Positions 33,899-45,816 of a stretch of 64,000 nucleotides of DNA are shown here, one piece after another. The number at the start of each line of letters is the position of its first letter. Position 1 is the first letter of the stretch. A program made the position numbers and the translations under genes. This DNA is from Incurvaria masculella (lineage: Eukaryota; Arthropoda; Insecta; Lepidoptera; Incurvariidae): positions 17,444,501 to 17,508,500 of the forward strand of contig OX335651.1 of the NCBI GenBank assembly GCA_946894095.1, in the 5' to 3' direction. The notes beneath the pieces are model-generated. The model was not told the origin of the DNA. It ran no database searches and saw nothing but the letters and a program-made list of their open reading frames with translations.

Positions 33899-34434
33899 AG
33901 GAGGTCGCGACAAAAATGGTAACGATAACGTAAATGGCTGAAACTGGGTTCACGGGATAAAGTACAAACCTCTGAAGCTAAATGTGTCAGTCTGCCTGTT
34001 CCAAGTGGTTGCGTTGCGTAGATAAGGCGCCTGAAAAAGTAGCTATGGTGACAAAAAATACATATGATAAGGTAAATGGATGGAGCATGAGTATCAATAC
34101 ATACTTGCTAAGCAATACAAACACTGAACAAATCTTTGGTTGCATTAAGTAGTTATAGGCGATTTAGGTTACAGCTATAACTTTAGGTATATTTAAGTAT
34201 TTAATTAAGTAACCGTCTGGTTATTGTTGTATAATTAATAGGTATCAATGTTTCCAGATAATCAGTATATTCATCAGCAGGTACATACCAGCATCTATTT
34301 TATATAGCCAATCTAGAAAACGCAACCACTTGGGACGGACAGACGGACATATTTAGCATCAGAGGGTTGGTCTCTAACATGTGAACCCAGATTCAGCCAT
34401 TTACCTTATCGTGACCAAAAATGTCGTGACCTCC
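33899..34434. mobile_element. Long terminal inverted repeat element, about 536 bp
   Basis: The left arm GGAGGTCGCGACA...GGTAACGATAACGTAAATGG...CCAAGTGGTTGCGTT (to about 34017) matches the reverse complement of the right arm (from about 34317) GGAGGTCACGACA...GGTCACGATAAGGTAAATGG...CCAAGTGGTTGCGTT. Arms are about 118 bases. The centre is AT-rich and non-coding. No target duplication identified. Confidence 0.85.
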
Positions 34435-34611
34435 CGGAATAGGTGTAGAGATTAAGACAGTCGTGAACGCAGCGAGACTCTGAGATTGGAAAATTTTAAG
34501 AAATCCATTCTTAGCCAAGACCAGGCACAAAATTGCACGGCGAATGCCATGAAACTGGCCCTAATCGAAAAAGGTGCTTACGTTTACCTACCTCTAATAA
34601 TAGTAAAATTG
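34435..34611. other. Unassigned sequence
   Basis: Nothing recognised. Confidence 0.3.
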
Positions 34612-34915
34612 TAATCAATTTTGTTATCACTTGAGAAAGCCTAATTCTATGTCCATATGTTTATTGTAAATATCGGTATTTTTCATTAAAAACAAATAGA
34701 AAATGAAAGTAAAAAGACACGTTTTTCCATCGTTTATTGGCCAATATTATTCAATCTAAAAGGTAAATTAAAAATCAAACATAAAGACGTACCTAGATTT
34801 CAATAATATATTTTAGAATCCTAATTTTCAAAAAGCTGGTACAACATTAAGAACATGTAAACATTTATCTCCCGTATATGGGGAATTGATAGGGTAACGA
34901 GTCTCTTAACGGTGA
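34612..34915 (+). repeat. Dispersed repeat, partner of 23165-23460
   Basis: Shares ordered blocks with the earlier copy (ATCACTTGAGAAAGCCTAATTC, CCAATATTATTCAATCTA, TATATTTTAGAATCCTA, TATGGGGAATTGAT). Loose similarity indicates an old repeat. Confidence 0.6.
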
Positions 34916-36493
34916 TGTCTACCTCTGCAAGTGTTTCTTTAGATTTCAGCAATTCTTTCATATATTAGTAATTAGCCTCATATAATCTCGGCATGGTTGA
35001 TTACCTTTGTATTCGAAACTTTCTTAATAAAGGGTTTGGCATGTTTCAGACCCTAAATACTTTTTACGTCCCGCAGTTTTTGTATATCCATGTAGTATGC
35101 TGAGTGACAAATTTCAGGGTTACCTCATTCATTCCCCGATTACGTTCAGTGTTTAGATAGCTAGTCCTTTTTTTGGCACTTAATTTTATTTATTTTTGTT
35201 TTACTCGTTTACGAACAAAACATTGAACATATATGCATATAAAATAGTCATAACAAAGTTTCAAAGTTTTTTATTTCAGGTAGCCAACACATGAATCCTC
35301 ATAATCTAATAGACATATGATATAATACTCTAAATAGAAGTAGGTAATACTTATCTATAACTAATATATAACTTTTACAATTACAAGTATTATAAAATTA
35401 AAACAGCTTTGGCTATTTATATACAACAGTTATTGAATCTTGCCTTCTGCACTAGACCAAAGACTGTGAGGCAGACGGCAAGCGTATCCATAGAGCGAAG
35501 CGATATTAGAGCTGTCACGAATATGGGTTAACATTTTAACTTTTTATCATTCATGTAGGATATTAACAGATATTAACAGAATAAAGCTAATACATCTTTT
35601 AAGCCAAATGGGCTTGTTGCCGTGGTAAAGTTAGCGAGATGACTGGGAGCCAGGGCGACAATAGAAATTGTGTAGCCCGTCGTGTAAGCGACGAATAAAA
35701 GAAAAAAATCAGTACATTTCATATTTATATTATTAAATTTTAGTATATAGCCGTAGATTCGCCCGCGTGAAAGTTAAACTAAAAAAAAACATCTAAAATT
35801 AATGTCACTGCTAACTGAAAGAATAGGCAATGAATATAATATAATGCTTCTCAAAAGACATTTAAGCTGAAACGGATTCAGACAAAAAAGTAATTTCAAG
35901 AAAGAGAAAGTGATGTAGTTCCATGTTTTTTATGCTAAAACTTATTAAACTGAAACAAAGAAGTGCCATGTTTAATATTAGAACGCGAATTTACAGACGA
36001 ACTTTTCGGGTTCAATTAACCGTGAAATCCAATATCTGCATAAAACATTTCGAGAAGAATCGACCCCCAATATTCGGCCGTGGAAAAAGGGGTAATAAAC
36101 GAAACAAAAACCCCTTTTCCGTGTAGCGCTGAGAGGGAAGTAATGTTCTTGAGCTGAGAAACTTCGGATACTTTGGGGCCGTTGGTCAAGTTAAGAGGAT
36201 AATGAGGGGATTAAGTTCCATACATTGGCTCGTGCTGTTTTCTCAGTCAAATTAAAACATATTTTTCCGAAATGTTGCACATTCAATCAATCAACTGAGA
36301 GCTACGTCTGTACGGTTTTTTTTGTGATAAATTAACTTTTATACATGAAATACATCTTATATACACACGGCCGGCATATTTGAGCCAAATAACCCTACGC
36401 CTGTGTCGGTAGCCTTAAATGACTCGCTGCAACCTTGAGCGGCTCGCAAGGTCATCGGTTCACTCCCTGACCCATTCACACAACACATTCACT
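34916..36493. other. Unassigned sequence
   Basis: About 1.6 kb without recognised gene or repeat. The 67-codon frame at 35923-36126 has no motif. Confidence 0.4.
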
Positions 36494-36570
36494 CGTAATT
36501 CCTTCGGGAATGCGGTGTGGTGAGCTAATATCATGATATTGGTTGTGGTATTAGCCATCCATGTAAAATA
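36494..36570 (+). mobile_element. SINE 3' fragment
   Basis: AATTCCTTCGGGAATGCGG to GGTATTAGCCATCCATGT: the SINE tail only. Confidence 0.85.
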
Positions 36571-37034
36571 GCAAAAGTTCCAAGACGCCGTCAAACTCAA
36601 AATCCATGGAATGTGTCCGACCGAGTTCAATGTTCCCTTGACTTAAATGCCTGGTTCTCGATAATAGGCCTCCTTTTCAGAGTAGCCGCGTGCGCTCCTT
36701 CGCTGGACGAAGTTTCCGGAAACTTGCCGTCTCCGGTGTCCAGCCGTCGAATGCAAATTGGCTGAACGCCGCTCTGGAGACTTCCCCTTACGATATTTTA
36801 ACACCAAATTACCATAACTTTACTGCTCCATCTCGTCGTTCCGTTTTGTCTTTCGCAGTACGGATTTTAATTTGGAATAGATCTACTACTTCTTTAGTGA
36901 ATGTTCTATAGGAATTTTCCTAAATCGAATGCACGGGTCATTTAATCATTTATTATTATGTTATTTGTATTACTAGCATCTTAAGAGGATAATGAGGTGA
37001 TCGAGTTTCATACAATGCCGATGAAGGTTCGCTT
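36571..37034. other. Unassigned sequence
   Basis: No gene recognised. The 73-codon frame at 36690-36911 has no known motif. Confidence 0.35.
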
Positions 37035-37539
37035 CACTGAAAAAAAACAGTGAATTTAACTGTAATTCCGATAATGGAAATTATCTTTCAACGATAATTA
37101 TTTGGCATTAAGTAAATTGGTTACTCTAACTGAATAAAACAGTTACCTTTAAAAACATTTCATATCACGGTATCCTTTAATTGTTTTTTTAACTGTGTAA
37201 AATAAATGTTTTATCTTACTGTTTTGTTTGAAAAGTGTATTTTTCCACTCTTACGATATATAATATATTCAGTAAAAAATTACTGACTAATCTGTCAAAA
37301 TTACTTTACCTCTAGAGACTGCAAAGTTGCACGCCTGATTTGTAGTAAGACTTAATGTTCAATCAGTTAACTGTTTGGGCTCATTTTTAGATACTAACCC
37401 ATGGAGGTGAGGAAATTATTTCTTCACCTCCATGTACTAACCATAATAAATTAATAGTAATGAGAAATCCTTTACCATAAATGATTGAATTTTTAATTGT
37501 GCGGAAACAGAGAATAGTGGAAATATTTTTTTTTCAGTG
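37035..37539. mobile_element. CACTG-ended inverted-repeat element, 505 bp
   Basis: The ends are CACTGAAAAAAAA (37035-37047) and TTTTTTTTCAGTG (to 37539). A perfect-arm palindrome sits inside at about 37399-37434 (CATGGAGGTGA...TCACCTCCATG). CACTG-type termini occur in CACTA/Chapaev-like elements, but I cannot see a clear target duplication, so the superfamily is open. It is non-coding. Confidence 0.6.
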
Positions 37540-37599
37540 TTAACCCCGACGCATCGATAGGAAACCCTAAAGTACTGCATCCAGCTAGAACTTTTCATT
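37540..37599. other. Spacer with CATTT repeats
   Basis: A CATTTCATTT simple repeat begins at about 37596 and leads into the next repeat. Confidence 0.5.
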
Positions 37600-37715
37600 T
37601 CATTTCATTTTCATTTCATTTCTTATCGATAGGTAGGATACCTACACTTGGACACGTTAACAATCTATCGATTCGAGAAGAGCTGACATACAAGTTTCAT
37701 TAATTAATGAATTAA
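37600..37715 (-). repeat. Dispersed repeat, inverted partner of 39640-39752
   Basis: TTTCATTTCTTATCGATAGG, GTAGGATACCTACACTTGGA, CACGTTAACAATCTATCGATTCG and AAGAGCTGACATACAAG match the reverse complement of the later copy closely. A further relic (GGTAGGTAACCTACACTTAAAC) lies at about 48462-48487. It is likely a SINE-like or LINE-tail repeat. Confidence 0.8.
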
Positions 37716-39639
37716 GAAGTAGTTTATATTAGCCATTTTATCTAGTAATTATTACTTAAAAATAATTACGAACTTGATGGTTCTTAAAATTACATTTAAA
37801 TAGATGCGAGATGTTGTACCACTTTTTAAAAATATAGGTAGAAAACTAAATAATTTGCGCTAGGGCTAGTCAACTCATAGTGCATACAATTCTAATAACA
37901 TCTAGTGAAAATCTCCAAGCGGAACTTCAGTCGTGAACAAATAATTCACGCTTTGTTGAGATTTCGACCTAAAGTTCAGAAATGTATTGTGCTTTTTAAA
38001 AAAAAATGCAACACGATAGCTCATCCGATACGTTCGTTTTAGGGCAGTGTGTAACGTTCAGAACGATTCAATAAAAACATTGCCCGTATTAATATTGAGA
38101 TTTCCGAATTCTCGAAGAATCTGAATATTAATTGGCATCACATGTTGCTGACAGGCATTTTGGCGCGGGTTTATGGAAAGAAATGTGTTATGGTGACTTA
38201 CAGACAAATTGTTGGCATTCAGTACTCAAATATAAATAAGGTCGAACATAGAACCTCCTCCTTTTGTGAAGTCGGTTATAAAGGTTATTAAATTAAAGAT
38301 AGTCGAAGTAAAATTTTACCGTGTTCTACTTCGAATTTAATATTACAGTCGAGGGAAATAAAATAATAATAAAAAATAAATAAATAAAGATGGCAGTAAT
38401 AATTCCAAAAAAAGTGTCGATAATTTATTAATGAAACGACATAATATAGGGCTTGTTATAGGATGATGGTGGCAGAGAGGGTAAGCGTGTTAACAATTGA
38501 AAATGTATTCAAATTCTCTTTGTTCATTCCAAATTATACAAGCAAAGGCCTCTACAGTGAAAGGTGCTCTAATTCCAACAAATCACCAGCGAGCTCTGCC
38601 GACATTTTGGTGGAATTGCCGCAAATGGAGAATTCAGACAAGTGGAAAATTATTTACTACCTGTTTGATCAGTGCTTTGGTAAACTAAGTATAGTCAGAA
38701 TTTGCAAACGATGTTGATGTAGTCTAGAATGAACATAGCACCGGCGGCATATTTAAATGTTCCGAGAGGCTAAAAATTTGGGATTATAAATTATTGTTTT
38801 TGTTTAAAAAAATATAAACATAATTTGATTGTGGTTGGAACAAAAATTTTAGTTATTACATATTCAGCTATAGCTAAAAACCATCTAGGTGACCCTATTA
38901 TGTGTAGTTCAAACGTTTGCTTTGTTAAAATTCGTCAAGCCGTTTAGGAGAAGAGGAATATGAACCGATGGACACCGGAATGAAATTATTTGTATTAAAA
39001 CGATTTGTTTTTGCTTTACGGTCTAGTCTTTATGAATATCATATTCGATTATGAGAAGAGTTTTATTCAAAATTTTGGTATTTTATTCGATTTTAATAAA
39101 AGAAAATAAATAAATGTTAATAGATTTGCAAGTATAACACCTGCGGATTCGTGTAGCCATGAAAATAATTTTCGGAGCAATAATAGCTTCGTAAGCAATA
39201 AAATAATATTCCTGAAATCGCGTTAGCGTAACCAGCACGTGCACAGCCACAGAGAAACGAAAGTAGAGAGGTGTTCTTTTACGGAATCGTATTTAATATC
39301 TCAGTGGGCCCACCATGTTAGTCCGAGAGCGGACCATCGTCAACCCTACGTCATTGAGTATAACCGTGGGACCCATTTGTCAGGGTTATGCAGATTATAA
39401 TAGGCTTTCTGAAAATAAAGAAAGGTTGGAGGGTTGGAGGCGCAATGGTGAAAAATAAAAAAAAATACGTCATCGAGTGACAAGATGATAAGACAACCAT
39501 TCGATAGTTCTATGAACACATACACACATAGCAATTAGGATAATTCTGTATGACTATATACCTCAATTTTGTAAAACTTTGTAACATAAACTACTCAAAA
39601 TTTGTAAGCGGTAGCATTGAAAATGGGGCAACTAAAGAT
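37716..39639. other. Unassigned; one AACCGACTTC relic
   Basis: A reversed relic GAACCTCCTCCTTTTGTGAAG lies at 38251-38271. The 84-codon frame at 38463-38717 has no motif. No gene recognised. Confidence 0.4.
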
Positions 39640-39752
39640 ATTCTTAATTCATTAATTAGCTTGTATGTCGGCTCTTCTCGAACCGACAGATTGATAACGT
39701 GTCCAAGTGTAGGTATCCTACCGATGGATAAGAAATGAACTGAAATGAAATA
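39640..39752 (+). repeat. Dispersed repeat, inverted partner of 37600-37715
   Basis: CTTGTATGTCGGCTCTTCTC, AACGTGTCCAAGTGTAGGTA and TAAGAAATGAACTGAAATG mirror the first copy about 2 kb away. Confidence 0.8.
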
Positions 39753-40253
39753 TGCTTCATAAACAATAAACATGCCTGGAACATTTCCTACGCGGCCATG
39801 TTGAAATTCGGATACGCCCATTCCCACTTTCCAATTAATTGTTGAGCAATGGGTTTTTCAATGTGGCCATGATTCTCAATAAAATTGCTCGATAAAGGAG
39901 TTCCTCCATATTGTTACGTCTTCCGTGGTCACAAGGCACGTACCTCAATTGTTTCTGCTCGGATTGGAGGCGAAGGCAGGGCCGTCTCGAGGCACTGTTA
40001 TCTTCCTCCCTGGCTTGTGCTAACATGTTCAATTTCCTCATCTCGGCATCCGCATATGAATACAATACGGTGGGAGAGGAAATCTAACAATATCCTTTGT
40101 GCGAGTGCGTTAGCACACTCAAACAACGTTTCCATCTAACGGCATGATATTGACGTCAAATTAATGAACGAATTCAATTATTGGAAGACGCGTTTGCGTA
40201 GTTGTCATGTGTTTAATTATTTCACTAAATATATGCCATATTAACGTTTTGAT
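39753..40253. other. Unassigned sequence
   Basis: Open frames on both strands (39885-40139 plus, 39835-40065 minus) overlap and have no motif. Confidence 0.35.
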
Positions 40254-40497
40254 AAAAAACCGTCAACTTGCACCATCGTACAAGATTTAACAAAAAAAAT
40301 CACGTTTTTTGTATGGGACCCACCTTTAATTCTTATATTTTTATACCTATTTGTTGGTATAGCGGCAAAATAAATACACACTATTACGGTTCATGAGATA
40401 CAGCCCTGTGACAGACGGACGGACGGATGGACGGACAGCGGAGGCTTCGTAATAGGGTTCCGTTTTCACCCTTTCGGTACGGATCCCTAAAAATGTG
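40254..40497 (+). mobile_element. M1 dispersed element, copy 8, 5' deleted
   Basis: The CCGGCC...GGGTTCCGTACC start is reduced to ACCGTCAACTTGCACC. From ATCGTACAAGATTT onward it is standard, ending CGGTACGGATCCCTAAAAA. Confidence 0.88.
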
Positions 40498-40537
40498 CTT
40501 CCCTGCGTCTCGTCTTGAAGAATCTCAAATATGTATA

Positions 40538-40583
40538 TATTTTTTTATGTTACTGGACATAGATGGCTAATACCACTCGACAC
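40538..40583 (-). mobile_element. SINE 3' fragment
   Basis: TTTTTTTATGTTACTGGACA followed by TAGATGGCTAATACCAC: the reversed SINE tail. Confidence 0.8.
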
Positions 40584-40741
40584 TGCACATTTTGATTAAA
40601 ACGGCAATATTTATTTTGAGAATTTATTAATAATTAAGAAGGCCAGATCCAAAAATAAGTTCCTTTATGTTAAGCAACATCTTATGATGGATCTCGAATA
40701 AGTTACGAATCTATAAACCGAGAGGCTTTTAAGCCCTATAT

Positions 40742-41305
40742 TTAAGGTGGCCCAACCCGCTCAACTCCTCATACAAACGGGGAAAGAAGATCACGCCCAT
40801 ATTTCTTATCAGAGATCCCAAATGTTGCTCAAAAGAAAAAAATGTTGCTCAAAAAATTTGATCGAACTAGATGTCTGATGACCGTTGTCATTGTAAAATT
40901 GTGTTTGGTTTCCAAGTTATAAGGTTCGAAAGTTCGAATTTTTCGCGCGTTTTATACAATAACTTTGGTGGTTTATTACGCAATGATAAAGTAAGAAAAT
41001 ATTAAAAAGATTAGTCATCAGACATAGCTTATTTAATCAATATTTATAATCTATTTGGTTTTTGTTAGATTTTTGACTACAGCGGTCGTGGTTTACTTTT
41101 AGCTATAAGTCGTTTTGAAATCAAAATTTTTGTAAATCTTACCAAATCATACACTATGCACATTGTATTTTTTGTGGACATGTTGCATCTTCCTCATCAC
41201 GGAGCCTGTCTTTTTCTTTGAAACAGAGAAGGTCCCAGAGCGCAACAGCACGGTTTTGTACAGTGCCCGCGAATGAGTTAGTCCCGCCGGGTTGGGCCAC
41301 CTTAA
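40742..41305 (-). mobile_element. TTAA-2 element, copy 2
   Basis: TTAA at 40742-40745 and 41302-41305. The ends GGTGGCCCAACCCG and CGGGTTGGGCCACC are perfect 14-base inverted repeats. It is the intact member of the family, reversed relative to 30972-31507. Confidence 0.93.
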
Positions 41306-41707
41306 GGTGGGTCATCCCGCTCAACTCCCCATACAAACGGGAAAAGAAGATCACGCCCATATTTCTTGTCAGACATCCCAAATTTTGCTCAAAATAGCTT
41401 TATTTGATCGAACTAGATGTCTGATGACCGTTGGCATTGTAAAATTTTGTTTGGTTTCCAAGTTATAAGGTCCGAAAGTTCAAATTTTTCGCGCGTTTTA
41501 TGCAATAACTTTGGAGGTGGATTACGCAATGATAAAGTAAGAACATCTTAAAAAGATTAGTCATCAAACATAGCTTATTTAATAAAGATTTATAATCTAT
41601 TTGGTTTTTGTTCATCACGGAGCCTGTCTTTCTTTGAAACAGAGAAGGTCCCAGAGCGCAACAGCACAATTTTGTACCGTGCCCGCGAATGAGTTAGTCA
41701 CGCCGGG
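41302..41707 (-). mobile_element. TTAA-2 element, copy 3, abutting copy 2
   Basis: It shares the TTAA at 41302-41305 with copy 2, then runs GGTGGGTCATCCCGCTCAAC. A segment of about 130 bases is missing around 41611 and the right terminus is lost after ACGCCGGG. The two copies look like an insertion next to a pre-existing TTAA or an unequal exchange. Confidence 0.88.
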
Positions 41708-42103
41708 TGTATTCGAATGTATGTTGTAGTCTTTTTCTGATATAATTTGTAAAATCTTTCATTAGCAGCGGTCTACGTAGGTATGATAAGAATGTGCCAT
41801 CTCGGCACCGTTGATTTTTTTTTGCAAAAAATATTTTTTGCATGTTTTACTTTTATATGTATTAATTACTTTTAACATAGTTCAACTCTGGCAGCTCAGC
41901 GCGGGTGGGAATGCCCAGGATACCGGGAAATGTTTTATTAGAGTCTTGTCATCGGCGGCGGTAAGGATCGGCCGGATTCGGAAACGAAAATTAATAGTCG
42001 AGCATTACAGCAAATGTTACTCTCGAATAAATCTCAACAAGCTATTGAATTTCGGAGCACGCCTATACGCGTCATTTTGTAGAGTATTTCATCACAAACG
42101 AGA
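41708..42103. other. Unassigned sequence
   Basis: The plus frame 41811-42170 covers this and the start of the next SINE; no motif recognised. Confidence 0.35.
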
Positions 42104-42360
42104 AATGTTCCATGGTTCGGAACCCATTCAAAACTGTAGGTTCCCTTCCCTTACTAGGTGGTGGGGTTAAGACCGACCGGGCTAGTACTACAACATTGGA
42201 TGAAAAGCGGCAATGAAAAATTGACCGTGTGTTTCATCCAGTTCAATGTAGCCGTGCTTATAGGGAAGGTCCTGGCATGGGACTTAATTCTTTCGGGAAT
42301 GTGGTGTGCTGGGCTAATATCATAACAGTAGTTGTGTGGTATTAGTATTCCATGTCAGGT
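42104..42360 (+). mobile_element. SINE, head missing
   Basis: From TGTTCCATGGTTCGGAACCC through GTAGGTTCCCTTCCCTTAC and GGTCCTGGCATGG to GGTATTAGTATTCCATGTCAG. The tRNA-like head is absent. Confidence 0.9.
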
Positions 42361-42371
42361 TCTATATAACA

Positions 42372-42498
42372 CAAATAATCACGTTTTTTTATGGGCCCTC
42401 CATTTTTTTTATTTTGTAATATTACCTGTTTGTTGTTATAGCGGCCAAATAAATACACACCCTGAAAATTTCAGGTGGCTACCTATTACGGCTCATGA
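42372..42498 (+). mobile_element. M1 fragment, middle only
   Basis: ACACAAATAATCACGTTTTT to CCTATTACGGCTCATGAG. Both termini and the (GGAC)n tract are absent. Confidence 0.8.
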
Positions 42499-44189
42499 GC
42501 CGCCAGTGATATACATATATGTAAAGGGTAAGGATGTGGCCTGCGCAATGCTTTCCGCAGACGCCACGTTCTACACTTTGTGTATACTATTTGATATCCC
42601 TTACATTTGTTCAAATTACAGCTTTAAGACCTCCACGCTTACTTTGATGTTGCGATCGCGCTGGTGATTGCGATTAAACCAACATCTATCTATGTTTTAA
42701 ATAATAATCTGTGGTTCCGTCGTCTAAAGCCTCGAGTCACTGATTTACATTTATTTATTTAGTTAAGATCTATGGAAAACAAATAGCCAAAAGGTACAAT
42801 GGAAAGGGCTGACTTAAGATCTCAATGTATGGCAATTTTATCTATGTTTGCCTTTTTTATTCGGGTTGTGGAGTAGTTAGTAGTCTTTAACACAGGCACA
42901 ACTAAGAACAATAGAAAGTATATGTATTTTACCTGCTTTACTAATACTAACATGTCTAACATCGCTATTTCTTGCTGCCCGGCACTTCTAACTAGCAGCA
43001 TAAATTAGAAGACAATAATTTATTAGAAAGGCACGACTTGTTAAGTACTATCGAATGACTTTTAATCCTTATCTTTATTTTTTTCAGTCATGGGTGTGTG
43101 TGTATGGTTGAGCTACACAAAAGGTTTTCTAAAGGAAAACACATCCAAAATATTCCATACAAATTAAAAGTATATAATTATGTCTGGGGCCTATTTCTAA
43201 ACCAGAGCTTCAAAGTCAGTACAAAATCCCCTAGCCACGTCATAAAATCGTGCGTACTCCCGCCAACTGTAGGCTGACGGTGATGTCGTAAATTTCCCGC
43301 TACACCTGTCAACCTGCATTGGGACGCGTTTTACGATCGTGCGACCTTTATTTTTAGTGTCTCGGGACAGGCGTCACGACAGAGTTGCGGTGGGGAATAT
43401 GTTGCATGTCTGGCACATATCGCGCTAGTTATTAAGACCTGTTTTGGTGATCCGCAACATTAATCTAATCTATACACACTCCGATAGTGCCTATAGTTAA
43501 AAGCAGTTAGGGTCTCTTCCACCAAGTACTGATTAGCTTAATCTTATAGGTAAGGCTACATTGTGTGTATCCAATAACGTTTCCAATGAGTGTTCAAAAG
43601 AAGCATTGCGCTAGTAATTGTGTTCCAAGTATACTTTAAAATCGTTTATGTCGTTCCAGCTTTAGTTATAACGGACCACAAAATTACCTAGGCCGCTTGA
43701 CGGCTGGGCACGCAAGCGATACTCCTAATGTAAAGTTAGTTTGGAAATCGTTTCAAAAACACGTTGCCGATTTTTTTTAACTTATGTACATCGGCCAATC
43801 AATATTTGTATAGGTTGTTGGTAATGAAAAAAAGTCGAGTGACAACAAAACAATCTACATGCAAGATGTATGCATGGGGTGCTCTTTTAAATGCGGACAC
43901 CACTGCAAGGGGTTATTCCGGAGACGAATATCAGCAGCTAACCATAAATATTAGATACCAAATAACCAATATATTTTTACAGTTGTTTATAATTAAACAA
44001 CTTTTGTATGTACCGTTGCTTCGGGCCTTGTCATTCTAAATTCAATGACCTTTCATCCTTATTTCTAAAACATAATAGGATCTACCTACATAATAAACCT
44101 AAAGTAAGGCACTACGCACAAATTCGTTTAAAGGGGTGTATGCGTCCATGTAAATGAAGCCACAATCCTTAGTCGCTATTTCTGCAATA
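42499..44189. other. Unassigned sequence
   Basis: About 1.7 kb. Nothing recognised; the frame at 43764-44039 has no motif. Confidence 0.4.
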
Positions 44190-44351
44190 ACTGGCGGCAA
44201 TGAAAATTGTCCGTGCTTCCAGTTCAATGCAGCCGAGCAATATAAGGAAGGTCCTGGCATGGCAGCTAGTTCCCATGTGGTGTTAAAGGTTACAATTTTA
44301 CGGTCAGTTTGGTATTAGCCATCCATGTCCAGTTACATAAAAAAAAAAATT
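44190..44351 (+). mobile_element. SINE 3' half
   Basis: GGCGGCAATGAAAATTGTCC to TAGCCATCCATGTCCAGTTA with an A-rich tail. The GAGCAATATAAGG block is the form seen in 5S-headed copies. Confidence 0.88.
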
Positions 44352-44797
44352 TACACCACAATAATCTGGTAAATGCCAGCTTATATTTGTAGATAATTGT
44401 TATATGAGACAACTGCTTAATATCTTCTCTCTCTCTCTCTCTCTTCAGCTTTACTTTATATTTTAAGGAGTTACACCAGGAAAAGCTACCGTGGCCTGAT
44501 TTCCTTTGACGTACCCATCCCCTTAATTCTCGTAGGCAGACCGCAGACTGGCCACTACTGCGCTAACTTTGGCGCAAGAGCCAAGCGCGGCGATGGTGTT
44601 TGTGCGTGTCTGCGTGTTAACCTAATCGTAGAGTCCTTAACTCCAAGGGACTGAGTCCATCAAAGCCCTATAGAAAGATAAGTTGGTGACTTTGATGTAT
44701 TGTCTTCTGATTATGGTCTATCTTGAGTGACTCGCTATAATGTCACGAACAGACTTTTTGTGAGCTATTTTCAGAGAGTCAGTTATAAAAAAAAAGC
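44352..44797. other. Unassigned; (CT)n microsatellite
   Basis: A CT dinucleotide tract covers about 44425-44444. Nothing else recognised. Confidence 0.5.
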
Positions 44798-45567
44798 ATG
44801 GTTGGGTTCTGGATGGGTGACCATTGGGAGGCTGGCCGTGGTTCGAATTCAACTTTAAACTGTAGGTCCTCTTCCTTACTTACTAAGTGGTAAGGTTAAT
44901 CTAGCCCCGGTTGATACCAACGCATTGAATTAAGGCGCTAGGACTAGCCAACTACTCGCGCCATACAAATGCACTTTTTAACAAATGTAATAATATGTAG
45001 TGAAACGCTTCAGCAAATCCAAATAGAACTCCAGACTGATAATGGATTGTTAATATGTTTTGATTCCATTATTTATTTAAATAATAATAAAAATAAAAAA
45101 GTTGATTTTTCTCATTAGAAATCTGAAAGTAATTCGATTTCTAGATATAAGCAAAAATAGCATATATGCATAAACAAAAAATTCCATTTGCTTTTAGATT
45201 TCTACATTTAGTCAAAAAAGTTCGGAAATGGACACCGTTTCCGCAATGTATTTTGTATAGAAAAAGGAAACATAGTACTTTGACGAAATTAGTTTGATTC
45301 CTAGACAAGGAATCATATATTGTAAGAATGACACTTATAATCGTCAGATTTAGTTAGTTAACTTGGGGTGCCTCGTCTAACTTTGCGATTTGGCTAGTAC
45401 CAGGGGCAATGAAAATTGACGGTGTTTTCCATCCAGTTCAATGTAACTGAGTAGTTAATATAAAGAAGGTCCTGGCATGGCACCTAGTTCCCATGTGTTG
45501 TGTTAGGCTAATATCTGACGTTCCGTTTTGTATTAGCCATCCATGTCCAGTTACATAAAAAAACCGC
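44798..45567 (+). mobile_element. SINE with partial 5S head, split by a TTAA-1 element
   Basis: The left part has GGTTCTGGATGGGTGACCATT (end of the 5S-like head), GGCCGTGGTTCGAATTC and TTGATACCAACGCATTGAA (to about 44930). The right part resumes at GGCAATGAAAATTGACGG (about 45404) and ends TCCAGTTACATAAAAAAA. Intact copies read CGCATTGAATGAACGATGG...GCGGCAATG, so about 17 bases were lost at the insertion. Confidence 0.9.
44934..45404 (-). mobile_element. TTAA-1 element, copy 2, nested in a SINE
   Basis: Nearly identical to 30070-30540 in reverse. TTAA is kept on the left (44930-44933) but not on the right, where the SINE resumes with a small deletion. A few bases differ (for example around 45270-45298). 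Confidence 0.93.
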
Positions 45568-45816
45568 TTTCTTTCTTTCTGATTCGGATAAGTGCCTTTC
45601 GTCACGAATCCAAACTGTTCCATGGTTCAGAATTCATTTTAAACTGTAAGTCGCTTCCCCCTCCTAGGTGGTTGGATTTAACTCATTCAATGAAGCTGTG
45701 CTCATAAAATAAAGCCTTTGCTGGCATGGCACCTAATTCCTTCGGGTAATGCGGTGTGTTGAGCTACTACGGGTGTGCCATTAGCCATCCATGTCCAGTT
45801 ACTTACCTAAAAAAAG
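45568..45816 (+). mobile_element. SINE, head missing, directly after another SINE
   Basis: Begins in the CTTTCTTTCTTTCTGATTCGG body and ends TAGCCATCCATGTCCAGTTA. A deletion removes the CCCGCCCGGG-to-CCATCC portion of the middle. Confidence 0.88.

Noticed and set aside
33608..33941. Overlapping 101- and 109-codon frames as a gene
   Set aside because: Both strands are open because of GC-rich composition; no domain on either, and the plus frame runs into the inverted repeat at 33899.
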